64,000 nucleotides of DNA from Cyclobacteriaceae bacterium (GCA_026129485.1 JAHCHY010000019.1:1-64000), one strand, 5' to 3'. Numbered from the stretch's first letter, positions 33,628 through 44,016 are shown. Notes: a model not told the origin generated them from the letters alone. Numbers and translations are program-made.

Positions 33628-36183
33628 TTACTTCGGATCCAATGCCTGGTTAATTCTTACCAATACATCCTGCAAGTGATATTTACTTAGCTTATCTGCC
33701 GTGCGCGGTATGGCTGCGTTTACTTCGCCACGCAAGGCAACAAGGTGCGCTCTTGAAAGCGAGATCACATCGCTTTTCTTGGGATCGGCCACAGGCGATG
33801 CCGGTGATGCCGGGAAGAACGGGCTTGAGAAACCGAATCCACCGGAAGGAGGAGCGCCTGAAGGAGGATTCAACAAAGCAATCAGCTTCTCCACATGCAC
33901 TTTCTGCAGGTTGCGCCTGAAGTTATCGATGGTTTTACCAGTGCTTAGTTCAGACCAGATGCCTTTTCTCAAATCAGTAAACAAATCGTCAAGACTATAT
34001 GCATTAGCGGTAAGGGCGCTGCTTTCAACCAGGCGCTGCATTCTCGAATAATCGTGCAATGCATTAATGGTGGCTTCCTGCATCTGGCGCACCTGTTCCA
34101 CACCGGAGCCCGGGCGGGTAAGGCTCAATACGTTCTGATCCAGCAACCACTTAGGCGTTTCAAACAGTTGCCTGTTCAAAAATGCAACTGCATCGCGTTG
34201 CAGGTTTTTAGGTGTAGGCTCATACACTGCTCCGCCCTCATCATACGTTTTAGGCGTTTCGTAAATACCACCCACATACTTGGTAACATGGCCCATGTAC
34301 CTGCGGTATTGGCCTACCGCCTGGTTATACATCTCATCCAGCTTCTTATAGTTTTCTGCTTCTTCCGTGTACCAGTCTTTCAGGCTTGGCAGAATGCGTT
34401 TCAGGTTTTTGATGCCGTAATCGCTGGCCAGCATGGCATTGTTACCAAGGTCTTCGCTTTGCGAACGCGGGTCGTATGGGTTGATCTCCGTGCCGAACCA
34501 GTAAACCGGGTCGCGGTGCTCCAGCACCCACTTGTTCAGTATCTTTTTATCCTCCTCGGCAGACTTCGTATCAAAAATCGGCTTGTAGCCCCATTCAATG
34601 GCCCAGCGATCGTACGCGCCTACACGCGGAAACAAAGTGGTTACACCATCTTCGGGCTGCGCCACATAATTAAAACGCGCATAGTCCATAATAGAAGGTG
34701 TATGGCCGTGTTTATTCTGATATTCTTTATCGCGCAGCTTTTCTACAGGTGTTGAGTTACTGGATATAAAATTATGGCGAAGGCCCAGCGTATGCCCCAC
34801 TTCGTGCGATGCCACAAACCGGATCAGCTCACCCATCAGGTCATCATCAAACTGACGCTTGCGTGCACGGGGATCTACGGCTGCTGTTTGAATCGTGTAC
34901 CAACTGTTCAGCAGGCTCATTACGTTGTGATACCATTGAATGTGGCTTTCAATAATTTCTCCGGTACGCGGATCATGCACATTCGGCCCGCTGGCATTCT
35001 GAATATCGGATGCGAGGTAACGGATAAATGAATAACGGGCATCTTCCGTACTGATGGTTGTATCGCCAGCCGGAACTTCTTTGGCCAGAATAGCATTTTT
35101 AAAACCGGCCTGCTCGAAAGCAACCTGCCAGTCTTCAATTCCCAGCTTCAGGTATTTTACCCACTTGGCAGGTGTTGCCGGATCGATATAATAAACAATC
35201 GGCTTGATTGGCTCTACCAATTCTCCGCGCTTCATCTTCGCTACATCTTCCGGTTTGGGTTCCAACCGCCAGCGCACCGCAAACACTTCCGTTTCCGATT
35301 TGTGCGATTCTTCACCAAATACCGTGTAGCCGTTGGCAAAGTAACCCACACGCGGATCGAATAATCTTTTCTGAGCAGGCACCTTAGGCAACAAAATCAT
35401 GGATGTATTTAACTCTACCGTAACCACACCCGAGCTTGAGCCTGCAGGCAAAACGGTTACCTGCTGCTGGCCCGGGGGCGGCAGGTTAGACGTAAACGTT
35501 TTTACCATTCTGACTTCCGTATTGATCGGGTAAGACTTGATGCTCTGGATATAAGAACGATCAGCCATGAGAGTAGTAAGGCTGTATGCGCGCTTGGATT
35601 GCGGCCGCAGTGAAACAATCTGGTTATCGCCTTTAAAAAATTCTTTTACATTAATCACCACTGATGTGTCCTTGCGGATGGCCTTAATGTCGAACGATGC
35701 TGCAATAGGCTCAACATTGGAATTTCTTACCGCCTGCATAATAGGCTTAAGCGTATCGGCACTTTCGCTGAGGTAAAGCACCACACGAAGAAACAGCTTA
35801 TTATCGGGGCCTTTTTCCCAACGCAGCACCTGGCTGCTCTCCTGCCTTCCGCCATAGCCGGCACCCGCAGGTGTTTTGGCCACACGGGTAACTGCCATAA
35901 ACTCACGCCCCAGCAGGCTGTCGGGCACTTCAAAGAAATAATCGTCATTGATTTTATGAACGGTAAAAAGTCCTTTCTGGGTTTTTGCCCTGGCGGTAAT
36001 CACCTGCTTGTACGGTTTGGGGCCGGGAAGCGCTGGAGCTTTCGCTTTGGTGGTATCGGCCTTTGCCGGGACAGCCGTTGCCGGCTTCTTATCATCTTTT
36101 TTCTTTGATTTTTGTGCGGATACGGGCAATGCCAGCGCAAGACATAGCACCAGCCCGATAAAAAAGGTAAACGATCTCATCAT
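33628..36183 (-). CDS. Zinc-dependent metalloprotease (DUF5117/DUF5118 family)
   Basis: An 851-residue exported protein (signal MMRSFTFFIGLVLCLALALP). A Lys/Ala/Pro-rich linker follows, then a DUF5118/DUF5117-type N-terminal region (KPYKQVITARAKTQKGLFTV, YFFEVPDSLLGREFMAVTRV). The catalytic domain contains the metzincin zinc motif HEVGHTLGLRHNF with His460, Glu461, His464 and His470, and SIMDYARFNYV as a Met-turn candidate. The C-terminal 200 residues are helical. Large proteases of this family are widespread in Bacteroidota; their substrates are not known to me. No T9SS tail is visible, so it is probably periplasmic. It is a single gene. Confidence 0.9.
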   Translation of the reverse strand: MMRSFTFFIGLVLCLALALPVSAQKSKKKDDKKPATAVPAKADTTKAKAPALPGPKPYKQVITARAKTQKGLFTVHKINDDYFFEVPDSLLGREFMAVTRVAKTPAGAGYGGRQESSQVLRWEKGPDNKLFLRVVLYLSESADTLKPIMQAVRNSNVEPIAASFDIKAIRKDTSVVINVKEFFKGDNQIVSLRPQSKRAYSLTTLMADRSYIQSIKSYPINTEVRMVKTFTSNLPPPGQQQVTVLPAGSSSGVVTVELNTSMILLPKVPAQKRLFDPRVGYFANGYTVFGEESHKSETEVFAVRWRLEPKPEDVAKMKRGELVEPIKPIVYYIDPATPAKWVKYLKLGIEDWQVAFEQAGFKNAILAKEVPAGDTTISTEDARYSFIRYLASDIQNASGPNVHDPRTGEIIESHIQWYHNVMSLLNSWYTIQTAAVDPRARKRQFDDDLMGELIRFVASHEVGHTLGLRHNFISSNSTPVEKLRDKEYQNKHGHTPSIMDYARFNYVAQPEDGVTTLFPRVGAYDRWAIEWGYKPIFDTKSAEEDKKILNKWVLEHRDPVYWFGTEINPYDPRSQSEDLGNNAMLASDYGIKNLKRILPSLKDWYTEEAENYKKLDEMYNQAVGQYRRYMGHVTKYVGGIYETPKTYDEGGAVYEPTPKNLQRDAVAFLNRQLFETPKWLLDQNVLSLTRPGSGVEQVRQMQEATINALHDYSRMQRLVESSALTANAYSLDDLFTDLRKGIWSELSTGKTIDNFRRNLQKVHVEKLIALLNPPSGAPPSGGFGFSSPFFPASPASPVADPKKSDVISLSRAHLVALRGEVNAAIPRTADKLSKYHLQDVLVRINQALDPK

Positions 36184-36317
36184 AGCATAATATGTTTGAG
36201 GCGAAACTAATTGGCCCCCGGCACATTATACAATGAATTGTGGGATGGATGGCTTCCTGTTTTATCCGGGCCCGCACCGGCTGGCTAATCAAAACAATAA
36301 AGAGAAATGAAATACTT

Positions 36318-37913
36318 TCATTTAAGCACGCTTTTTGTATCGATCAGTTGGTTGCCTAAATCATGAGTAGCCCAATCCAGCTTATTTCCCGAAACCCGGA
36401 ACCTTATATAATGATGGGCTTTGATTACAGTATCCATCTTTGGTTGCGCTGATGATTCTGCCGGTTCCAAAGAACCACCTCCACCACCGGTTATAATAAA
36501 ATGGGTACGTTGCTTACCATAGTGCTTTACCATACGCTCATAGTCATGCGTATGGCCTGCAATCACAAAATCAATTCCGGCTTCTTCCATTACCGGTTCT
36601 AACAATTCGCGCACAACAGCATCACCCTGGTAACCCGCCCAGCCCTGCGAATACGGAGGTTGATGAACAAACACAAAACGCCATGCAGCTCTTTTCCATT
36701 TGTCCGATTGGAGCTGCCCGTAAAACCAATCTCTTTGCTCTTCCGGAAACCCGATTGGAAATTGTGTATTGGGATCTATGGCTATGAAGGCACAGTTGGC
36801 ATAAGTCCACGCAAAGTAGGGTTTGCCTGCTGGCGATGCGTATTGATGATACCCCTGCGGGTTAAGATCAGTATAGTAGCCATCATAATCATGATTGCCG
36901 GCTATAAGATAAGCTGGCCGGTTAGCTGTATAATCTGATAACAAACCCGTAAATGCACGCCATTCTTCCGCTTTGCAACCATTGCCGACCAGGTCGCCTA
37001 CCCCGACTGTAAAAGCGTCCTGTTCCTGGCTAAGATGCTGGATGTGTTTTTGAAAGCTATGCCAACCCGACTGGCTATCGCCCCAAACGCTGAATGAGAA
37101 ATCCTGCTTTTCAGCCGCTACCGGGTAAACCGGGGTGCAATAGCTACCCGAACAGATTTTATAAAACCAATCTGTATCAGGTATAGTAATGTTGAATGAT
37201 ACCAGCTTCCCTTCTTCCTGTTCTGCCTGATTTAATTTACCCGGCTCCAAACCCCAATGCAGTTTTACCGGATCTCCTTCCGTAATCAATCGAATGGTAA
37301 AAAAAGAATCCGTGCGCGTTAACCATGGGCCGACCCATAGCGGTAACCGTGAATCGATCTGTAACACCTGCTTCTCATGCTTACGCTTTGCAGCAAGCTG
37401 CTTTTCATACTCCTGCTGCAGGGCTTCAAAATGTTCTTCCCTGAAGTAAGAAACTCTTTTCAATCCACCGGACATCGCATTGTTGAGAACCCGTATCAGC
37501 ACATGCGCATCCTCAACTGCAAACACTTTAAATGCATCGCCCTGAATCCGTTCTGCCGCTTCATCATTTATCCATACCTGCGCCCCGTCATCCGCCTGGA
37601 TGCTCAGCACACCGTTTCCAGAGAAAGAGATAATTTGCTTATACCACAATGCCGTATTGGGACTAAGCACCCGATGCGGCAGCTCAACAAGACTATCGGG
37701 TTGGGGTAGCTGCGCTACAAACAAGGTTTCATCCGGAAGTCCTTTAACATACTTCCAGCCCGAATTAAAAACCGAATCCGGAGAACTGCTAAAAATTTCC
37801 GGTTGAGCGTACGAACCCGGTTCCTGCCAAAGTACGGAGTATGGCAGTTGTGCGGTCTGTCCAGGTTGGCAGGCAAACCACACAACTGCCAATACCCATA
37901 ATCTTATTTTCAC
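36318..37913 (-). CDS. Exported calcineurin-like metallophosphoesterase (purple-acid-phosphatase-like)
   Basis: A 531-residue exported enzyme. Its N-terminus (MKIRLWVLAVVWFACQPGQT) is either a Sec signal or a weak lipoprotein signal. The N-terminal 180 residues are beta-rich with a PA14-like ligand region, followed by a purple-acid-phosphatase-like N domain (VKLHWGLEPGKLNQAEQEEG). The catalytic domain has all the metal motifs: FSVWGDSQSG, GVGDLVGNG, AGNHDYDGYY, VFVHQPPYS and GHTHDYERM. It should hydrolyse phosphomono- or diesters in the periplasm. Its start overlaps the stop of the phosphodiesterase-like gene by 4 bases, so both follow SusC-SusD in one minus-strand unit beside phosphonate genes. 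Confidence 0.9.
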   Translation of the reverse strand: MKIRLWVLAVVWFACQPGQTAQLPYSVLWQEPGSYAQPEIFSSSPDSVFNSGWKYVKGLPDETLFVAQLPQPDSLVELPHRVLSPNTALWYKQIISFSGNGVLSIQADDGAQVWINDEAAERIQGDAFKVFAVEDAHVLIRVLNNAMSGGLKRVSYFREEHFEALQQEYEKQLAAKRKHEKQVLQIDSRLPLWVGPWLTRTDSFFTIRLITEGDPVKLHWGLEPGKLNQAEQEEGKLVSFNITIPDTDWFYKICSGSYCTPVYPVAAEKQDFSFSVWGDSQSGWHSFQKHIQHLSQEQDAFTVGVGDLVGNGCKAEEWRAFTGLLSDYTANRPAYLIAGNHDYDGYYTDLNPQGYHQYASPAGKPYFAWTYANCAFIAIDPNTQFPIGFPEEQRDWFYGQLQSDKWKRAAWRFVFVHQPPYSQGWAGYQGDAVVRELLEPVMEEAGIDFVIAGHTHDYERMVKHYGKQRTHFIITGGGGGSLEPAESSAQPKMDTVIKAHHYIRFRVSGNKLDWATHDLGNQLIDTKSVLK

Positions 37914-39001
37914 TTGCTCAGCTCCAATGGCTTACCAGCCTTGCCATCTTGTGTGAAAGTAAGGCCCAGCAAACCGGCTGCTGTTGCGGCTACCTGGTTT
38001 TGATATAGCTGCCCGGCAACTTTTACTTCTCCCTGTGCTTTGACACCCGCTCCAATTGCGGCAATCCAGATCTGATCGGCACCTTTAATTTTTGTTCCGT
38101 GACTGCGCCATTCATCTGCCGGAATAGTTCCCCGGCCATGATCGGTAGTAATAACAATTGCCGTTTTATTGCGATACTGAGGTTCGGACTGCACCCATTC
38201 CCAAACGGCTTTTATAAACTGGTCGGTTTGATAAGCGGATTTAAGGTAAGCATCATACTTTCCGTTGTGCGCAAAATCATCTGTTTCGCCATAGGCAATG
38301 TAAACCACTTTCGGCTTATACTTTTTCATGTACTCAAGCGCATAGTGATGCGTAAATGCATCTAACCGCACACCACCCCAGGGGCTTGGTATTTCTACCT
38401 GTAGTTCATTCAAAAAAACTTCTCGTGGTGATAACCTGGTTTGTGTAGCTGGTTTGAACCCTGCATTTACAGGAACACCGCTGCGCTCTTCATTAATGAT
38501 GAACGGGAAAACATCCCACGAGCCAAAAGCTGCAACTTTACCTTTATACTTTGCCTGCTTATTTAAAAACTCTAAAACCGTTTCGTTCGGGTTATTGAAT
38601 TTATCATTACTCTTTATGCGTTGATCGTCTGCAAAGCCCGAGAGAATCTCATTGTAGCCCGGATAAGAAAACCACATGTTATTGGAGCAGTTAACATTAT
38701 TATCATAAGTCCTGTTACCAAACAAAACTCCTTCCTTAGCCAGCGTGCTCCAGAAAAAGGGCATTAGTTTTTCTCTGCGGATTTCTGACTGATCGTGCCA
38801 GAAACGGGCACGCAGGCCCACTACATCATCCACATACTCTTTGTTTTTTATTAATGCGGAATCAGCCCCGGTAAACACTTCCTGCCAACGCATACCATCC
38901 AGCGTAATCAGGATGATGTTTTCGGCTGGCGTTTGCGCAAATGCAGCCAGGTCAGATAAAAAAAATATCAAAACAGCTACTACAATTCTATTTCGTTTCA
39001 T
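37910..39001 (-). CDS. Exported alkaline-phosphatase-superfamily enzyme (type I phosphodiesterase-like)
   Basis: A 363-residue exported enzyme of the alkaline phosphatase superfamily. I prefer the ATG at 39001, which begins a Sec signal (MKRNRIVVAVLIFFLSDLAA); an in-frame ATG at 39016 is the alternative. Metal-binding motifs are visible: ILITLDGMRW, YIAYGETDDFAHNGKYD, VITTDHGRGT and WRSHGTK. The nucleophile region reads WFSYPGYNEILSG, where Asn stands at the usual Thr/Ser position and a Ser lies just before; which one acts is unclear. Probable role: periplasmic phosphate- or phosphonate-ester hydrolysis. It lies between SusD (94 bases upstream) and an overlapping metallophosphoesterase gene. 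Confidence 0.85.
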   Translation of the reverse strand: MKRNRIVVAVLIFFLSDLAAFAQTPAENIILITLDGMRWQEVFTGADSALIKNKEYVDDVVGLRARFWHDQSEIRREKLMPFFWSTLAKEGVLFGNRTYDNNVNCSNNMWFSYPGYNEILSGFADDQRIKSNDKFNNPNETVLEFLNKQAKYKGKVAAFGSWDVFPFIINEERSGVPVNAGFKPATQTRLSPREVFLNELQVEIPSPWGGVRLDAFTHHYALEYMKKYKPKVVYIAYGETDDFAHNGKYDAYLKSAYQTDQFIKAVWEWVQSEPQYRNKTAIVITTDHGRGTIPADEWRSHGTKIKGADQIWIAAIGAGVKAQGEVKVAGQLYQNQVAATAAGLLGLTFTQDGKAGKPLELSK

Positions 39002-39095
39002 AATTCGGAAAAGCATTTAAAATTAAAAACCTAAATTAAAAACAGCCGGGAAAAAAATCTCCCGACTGTTCAACCAAAACACTAATTAAACCCAA

Positions 39096-40631
39096 TTAAT
39101 CTTTATCCCACCAAACCGGTGTATTAATATCATCGGCACCCTGACGGGCCACTGCCTCTGCACGATTTGTTCCGTTCAGGGATTGCTCGGACTGAGGGTA
39201 TATATACCGTACCGGTATTTTGTTGCCATTCAGATTAGCCGGCCCCGGAGTAAGCGCAGGCAGCCCTGTTCTGCGCCAGTCGTACCACGCCTCCAGGCCA
39301 TTGAAGAAAAGAGCGACCCATTTTTGTGTCGCTATTTTTTCCAAACGTTCTGCGGATGTTCCGGTATAGGCTACCGCTGACTGGTCAAAGTAACCGGCTG
39401 GAAGGGTAAGGTCAATTCCATATTCGGAAGGAACAATGTCCCTGTAAAAATCCAAGTTCGCATTGATGCCGTTCAGGTAAAAGGTTTCTGCATCACCTGC
39501 TGTAAGAATACCGCGCTCGCGGGCTTCTGCAAGAATGAACTGCAATTCGGCATAGGTCATGATCAACCCCCGGGGGGCATCCGGCACGGGCGGGTTTTGA
39601 CCAACATCACCACATACCAAGCATGCAAACGTGTAGCCTACACGCGAAATGTTAAGCACTCCCCCGTTATAGGCTTGAGCCTGCGTGTCTTCCAGCCCGT
39701 TGGGTACGCCCGAGATAACCGGTGTTCCTGCTGTTACCGATGCTTCTGTCGGCCTTCCGAAAACGGCCAGACGAGGATCATCGATAGACACCAGGTAGTC
39801 GCCCAGCCGTTTGCTAAGCCTGAATTCATCAAACGATCCTACACGGGTATCATATAACGGCCATTGGTTGGGGGCCGCTGCAAGGTATTTCAGCACAGCG
39901 TTATCATCATTATCTTCAAAAACCGGGTTTTGTGCCGGGTTGCTTACAATAGTATTGAAATCAGCCGATATATTCTTTTTGTTGGATATGCGCATCAGGT
40001 AACGCAGCCGCAGGGAGTTGGCCAGCTTGCGCCATTGGATAATGGATGCCTGACCTCCGCCATAAATTATATCACCGGAAATAGCTTCCGTGCTGGTTCC
40101 TAAAATTTCGTTTGCTCTTTTCAGATCAGCCAGGATACCTTCATAAATAGACTCCTGCGTATCATACTTGGTAAGATAAATACCCTGGGTTTTTCCCTGG
40201 GTTGCTTCCGAATAAGGAATATCTCCGTAGGCATCCGTAGCCAGCGAGAACAACCACGATTTTAATATGAGCGCCACACCGAGGTAGTTGTTCTGCACAG
40301 GGTCTGCTGTTTCAGCACTGGTAATAATATTCTGAACGTTGCGCATGTTTCCATATACGCTGTTCCATATACCATTTCTTTCGTTCCATAAGTAACGGTC
40401 TTCATTCACAAACTGGATCTTGGCTGTTTGCTGCACCACAATATTGCCAATGCCCCATGCTTCGCCTACCTGGTTGTTCACCGCGTTACGGATAATGCCA
40501 GCCAATAAAAGGTTGGGACTTACGGAAGTAGGCACGTTTTTGTTTGTATTGATCTCCTCAAAGTTTTTGTCGCAGGCTGCTACCAGGAACATACCCGCAA
40601 GGACTAAACCGGTTTTAAAAAATGTTTTCAT
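39096..40631 (-). CDS. SusD/RagB-family (SusD-like 2) nutrient-binding lipoprotein
   Basis: A 511-residue surface lipoprotein. The frame is open further upstream to 40775, but the ATG at 40631 begins a proper lipoprotein signal (MKTFFKTGLVLAGMFLVAAC, Cys20), and the longer version would overlap the SusC gene. The protein matches the SusD-like 2 group: NTNKNVPTSVSPNLLLAGII, LFSLATDAYGDIPYSEAT, IQWRKLANSLRLRYLMRISN, YAELQFILAEARERG and FFNGLEAWYDWRRTGLP. It lies 22 bases after its SusC partner. It would capture an unknown ligand at the surface; the two phosphoesterases encoded next suggest a phosphorus-containing ligand. Confidence 0.93.
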   Translation of the reverse strand: MKTFFKTGLVLAGMFLVAACDKNFEEINTNKNVPTSVSPNLLLAGIIRNAVNNQVGEAWGIGNIVVQQTAKIQFVNEDRYLWNERNGIWNSVYGNMRNVQNIITSAETADPVQNNYLGVALILKSWLFSLATDAYGDIPYSEATQGKTQGIYLTKYDTQESIYEGILADLKRANEILGTSTEAISGDIIYGGGQASIIQWRKLANSLRLRYLMRISNKKNISADFNTIVSNPAQNPVFEDNDDNAVLKYLAAAPNQWPLYDTRVGSFDEFRLSKRLGDYLVSIDDPRLAVFGRPTEASVTAGTPVISGVPNGLEDTQAQAYNGGVLNISRVGYTFACLVCGDVGQNPPVPDAPRGLIMTYAELQFILAEARERGILTAGDAETFYLNGINANLDFYRDIVPSEYGIDLTLPAGYFDQSAVAYTGTSAERLEKIATQKWVALFFNGLEAWYDWRRTGLPALTPGPANLNGNKIPVRYIYPQSEQSLNGTNRAEAVARQGADDINTPVWWDKD

Positions 40632-40653
40632 AATGCTTGATCTTGTCGGGTGA

Positions 40654-43600
40654 TTAAAATTTAAAGCCAATGTTAAATCCATAGCTCCGCGAAGAGGGAA
40701 TAGCCATGTATTCAATACCCGGCAGGGCAGTGCCCCCTGTGTATGACATGGTTTCAGGGTCAACGTGCGGAACATCGGTCCACAGGGCCAGGTTTCTGCC
40801 TACCAGTGTAATGCTTACACCATGGAATGGCGTTTTGGTAAAAAACTTATCCGGCAGCGTATAGCCTATCTGAACTTCGCGCAACTTTACGAAAGATGCA
40901 TCGTAGATAACACCCTCAGCAATGTTGCGTCCGCCTGTCCAGGCTGTATGCCATTGCCGGGGCCGAATCCTGAGGTCGTTTACCCGGAAGGTTCCGTCAC
41001 CGTTTTGGGTAACTCCTTCCCCGATTACATACGTTCCGGCAGGAGCATTCAGCAGTTGTGGATCGGTATTTACGGAAGTCTGCGGGTAGTACCCGTTTTC
41101 GCGGCCTTGCAGTGTCTCGATAATCATACCCCCTTCGCGGCCTACGGTTTGCGTATGCGAATACACCTCTCCGCCATGACGGATGTCGAACAGGAATCCT
41201 AACTTAATTCCCTTATAGGTAAACGTATTGTTGATACCCGCCAGCCAGTCGGGGTTATAGTTTCCGAGCTTGATGCGTTCCGTGGTACGGATCGGCCTTC
41301 CCTGGTTGTCGAAAACCATTTGCCCTGTAAATTGCCCGGTAGCATCGTAATAAGGTTTTGCGGGATCAGTGCTCTGTACACGTACAAAGCCTATCCCGTA
41401 CATATCGCCCATGCGTTCGCCCACGCGCGCTTCAATGCTTACCGAACGGCTGGCCATAACATAATTATCCAGGCCGTCTGATAATGATACCACTTCGCTC
41501 CTGTTTCGCGAGTAGTTAACATTTATAGCCCATTTAAAATCATTTGTACGAACCGGCACACCGCTCAGCATGATTTCCATACCATAGTTCTTGATTTCAC
41601 CGGCATTGATCGAACGGCTGTTATACCCGCTGGTGATAGACAAGGGAATGTTCAGAATCTGGTTTCTTGTAAACGTAGTATAGTAAGCGAAGTCGAGCCC
41701 TAAGCGGCCATTTAAAAACATCAGGTCAATTCCGGCTTCATACGAAGTGCTGATTTCAGGCTTTAAGCTAAAATTGGCTAAGCGGTCTGTTTCGCCATAC
41801 ACCTGGGAGGTGCCAAAAGGATCGCCCGGGTTATAGCTTTGAGTAAAGGTAAAGGCATCGGTATCATTACCTATTTGCGCAACGCTTGCTCTCACTTTGG
41901 CGAAAGAAAGAAACTCAGGTGTTTCAAACATATCGGATACCACTGCGGTTACAGCTGCCGATGAGTAGAAGTAAGAATTGTTTTCGGTTCCGATGCCTGC
42001 ATCTTTCAATGCCTGGGGAAGTGTAAGCGCGCTCGACCAGTCGTTGCGGGCGTTTAAATCCAGGAACAGGATATTCTTGTAGCCTAATTGTGCAAAGGCA
42101 TACAAGCTGTTGATGCGCTTTTCCACATCGCTATGCGATTGCTGCAAGGGAATTCTTGAGTTGGTAAGGTTATATATGCCCGGAATGTTTAGCTGGCCGG
42201 CATTGACATCTAAAAAGTTCGACTTTTGCCTGAGCTGGTTGCCGCCCACAGATGCCGAAAGCGTAAACACCGAAGGCACGATTTCACGATTGAACGTGAG
42301 CAGGAAATCTGAGTTGCGTTCTTCCGAAACGATATTGGATTGACGATACTGGCCGAACGCGAAACGCTGCGTGCTGAAAGCTCTCCGGAACTCCCTCCGT
42401 TCACTGGCAAAGTCAGTAGCGGTGCGCAATTGCAGGCTCAACCAGTCGGTGAAGTTATACTTCAATGAGATATTCCCGATAACGCGATCCACATACTGGC
42501 CGTTGGTATTTTCAAACATGGTAAAGTACGGGTTGTCGTGGTAATTATAGTTCCAGTTATACTGCCGTTGCCCTTCCAGGCCCGGCATCCAGTAGTTTTG
42601 CTGATCAGCCATTTTTATAGAACGCGGAAACCAGCAGTTGAACAGGTACATAATGTTTTCGGTACCATAGCTGATGGACGGGCGGTTGTCGCTCTCGCTT
42701 TTGATGTAGCTTACAAAGGCACGGGCTGTAAACTTATCCGTCAGGTTATATCCGCCACCAAACGAAACCGTGTTCCTGCGTAAATCGGTGTTGGGCACAA
42801 TGCCGGTTTGATCCAGGTTAGTGTACGACAACCGGAAGTCGCCATGCTGGTTGCTCCCGGTGAGCGCCACATTATTAGTAAGCGTTCTTCCTGTTTTAAA
42901 GAAGCTCTTCACACCGTCTTTGTCATTCTCCCACAAGGTGGGTGTAATAACACTTCCGGCCGGTGCGTTAAGATCGCCCCCGCGAAAAGGAATGGGTTGG
43001 CCATTAAGCGTGCGGGGGGAATTATACTGGGCGAAAAGCTGGCCGGTAAAAGCCGGTCCCCAGCTTTCGTCTGATCCATCCCATGCGCCTGCACCAGACC
43101 CGTTCACAAAGTTGAAATTATTGTCGCCCGCGCCAGAACCCTGGCCATACACATTCTGGTATTCCGGTAAGCGGAGGGCCGATTCAAACGTGGTGTTGGA
43201 GTTTACTTCCACACCAATTCCCTTCCCCTTTGCACCTTTTCCTAATTTTGTTTTGATCACAATTACACCGTTAGCAGCTCTTGATCCGTAAAGCGCTGTT
43301 GCCGCCCCGCCTTTCAGCACGGTCATGCTTTCGATATCGTCAGGGTTTACAAAGCCAGCGCCATTGCCAAAATCCACCTCCAAGTTATTGCGGCCCGAAG
43401 CCCCTGTTAACCCGTTGCTGATGGGCACGCCATCCACTACATACAAGGGTTGGTTTTTGTTCAGATCAAGTGAACGCTCACCCCGGATGGTAACGCGGGA
43501 GGAGCCGCCAATACCGGACGGGCTGCCCACCACCGTAACACCGGCTATTTTACCGGCCAACTGGTTCACTACATTGGTTTCGCGTGCAACGGTTATATCT

Positions 43601-44016
43601 TCACCGCTTACGGATTGCACGGCATACCCCAGCGATTTTTTCTCGCGTTCAACCCCAAGCGCAGTTACTACAACTTCCGAAAGCTCGGTTGCATCTACGG
43701 CCAGCGTAACATCAACCGTTGTTCTGCCGCTAACGGCAACTTCCTGGGGCTTAAAGCCGACAAATGAAAATACCAGCACATCGGATGGCAAAGCAGAAAT
43801 AGAGAAAACACCATCTGCGTTTGTAATGGTACCGTTCGATGTACCTTTAACCAGGATGTTTACACCGGGAATGGGGCTATTGTCTTCAGCCGAAATAACC
43901 TTGCCGGAAACTGTGCTTTGTGCGGAGGCGGTAAAGCCTGCCAACACAAGCACCAACAATACAACCATCCTAAATGGCCGTACTGTAAACTTGGAAACTT
44001 GTAGAGGTTGATTCAT
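40654..44016 (-). CDS. SusC/RagA-family TonB-linked outer membrane protein
   Basis: A 1120-residue outer-membrane importer. The ATG at 44016 precedes a signal-anchor-like start (MNQPLQVSKFTVRPFRMVVL then a hydrophobic run ending TASAQ); the frame is open to 44064. A carboxypeptidase-D-like domain (SPIPGVNILVKGTSNGTITN) precedes the plug (ELSEVVVTALGVEREKKSLG, VNQLAGKIAGVTVVGSPSGI, DDIESMTVLKGGAATALYGS), then a long barrel ending in RSYGFNIGFKF. It is the first gene of a minus-strand unit with SusD and two phosphoesterases and is divergent from the HTH-cupin regulator, whose candidate operators lie in the shared 250-bp promoter region. Confidence 0.95.
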   Translation of the reverse strand: MNQPLQVSKFTVRPFRMVVLLVLVLAGFTASAQSTVSGKVISAEDNSPIPGVNILVKGTSNGTITNADGVFSISALPSDVLVFSFVGFKPQEVAVSGRTTVDVTLAVDATELSEVVVTALGVEREKKSLGYAVQSVSGEDITVARETNVVNQLAGKIAGVTVVGSPSGIGGSSRVTIRGERSLDLNKNQPLYVVDGVPISNGLTGASGRNNLEVDFGNGAGFVNPDDIESMTVLKGGAATALYGSRAANGVIVIKTKLGKGAKGKGIGVEVNSNTTFESALRLPEYQNVYGQGSGAGDNNFNFVNGSGAGAWDGSDESWGPAFTGQLFAQYNSPRTLNGQPIPFRGGDLNAPAGSVITPTLWENDKDGVKSFFKTGRTLTNNVALTGSNQHGDFRLSYTNLDQTGIVPNTDLRRNTVSFGGGYNLTDKFTARAFVSYIKSESDNRPSISYGTENIMYLFNCWFPRSIKMADQQNYWMPGLEGQRQYNWNYNYHDNPYFTMFENTNGQYVDRVIGNISLKYNFTDWLSLQLRTATDFASERREFRRAFSTQRFAFGQYRQSNIVSEERNSDFLLTFNREIVPSVFTLSASVGGNQLRQKSNFLDVNAGQLNIPGIYNLTNSRIPLQQSHSDVEKRINSLYAFAQLGYKNILFLDLNARNDWSSALTLPQALKDAGIGTENNSYFYSSAAVTAVVSDMFETPEFLSFAKVRASVAQIGNDTDAFTFTQSYNPGDPFGTSQVYGETDRLANFSLKPEISTSYEAGIDLMFLNGRLGLDFAYYTTFTRNQILNIPLSITSGYNSRSINAGEIKNYGMEIMLSGVPVRTNDFKWAINVNYSRNRSEVVSLSDGLDNYVMASRSVSIEARVGERMGDMYGIGFVRVQSTDPAKPYYDATGQFTGQMVFDNQGRPIRTTERIKLGNYNPDWLAGINNTFTYKGIKLGFLFDIRHGGEVYSHTQTVGREGGMIIETLQGRENGYYPQTSVNTDPQLLNAPAGTYVIGEGVTQNGDGTFRVNDLRIRPRQWHTAWTGGRNIAEGVIYDASFVKLREVQIGYTLPDKFFTKTPFHGVSITLVGRNLALWTDVPHVDPETMSYTGGTALPGIEYMAIPSSRSYGFNIGFKF

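Noticed and set aside
34054..34755. 233-residue plus-strand frame inside the zinc protease gene
   Set aside because: It lies wholly antisense to conserved protease sequence including the zinc motif, and its product shows no recognisable features.
43325..44011. 228-residue plus-strand frame antisense to the second SusC plug region
   Set aside because: Shadow of a conserved plug domain; Ser/Thr/Pro-rich composition is what the reverse of this gene gives.
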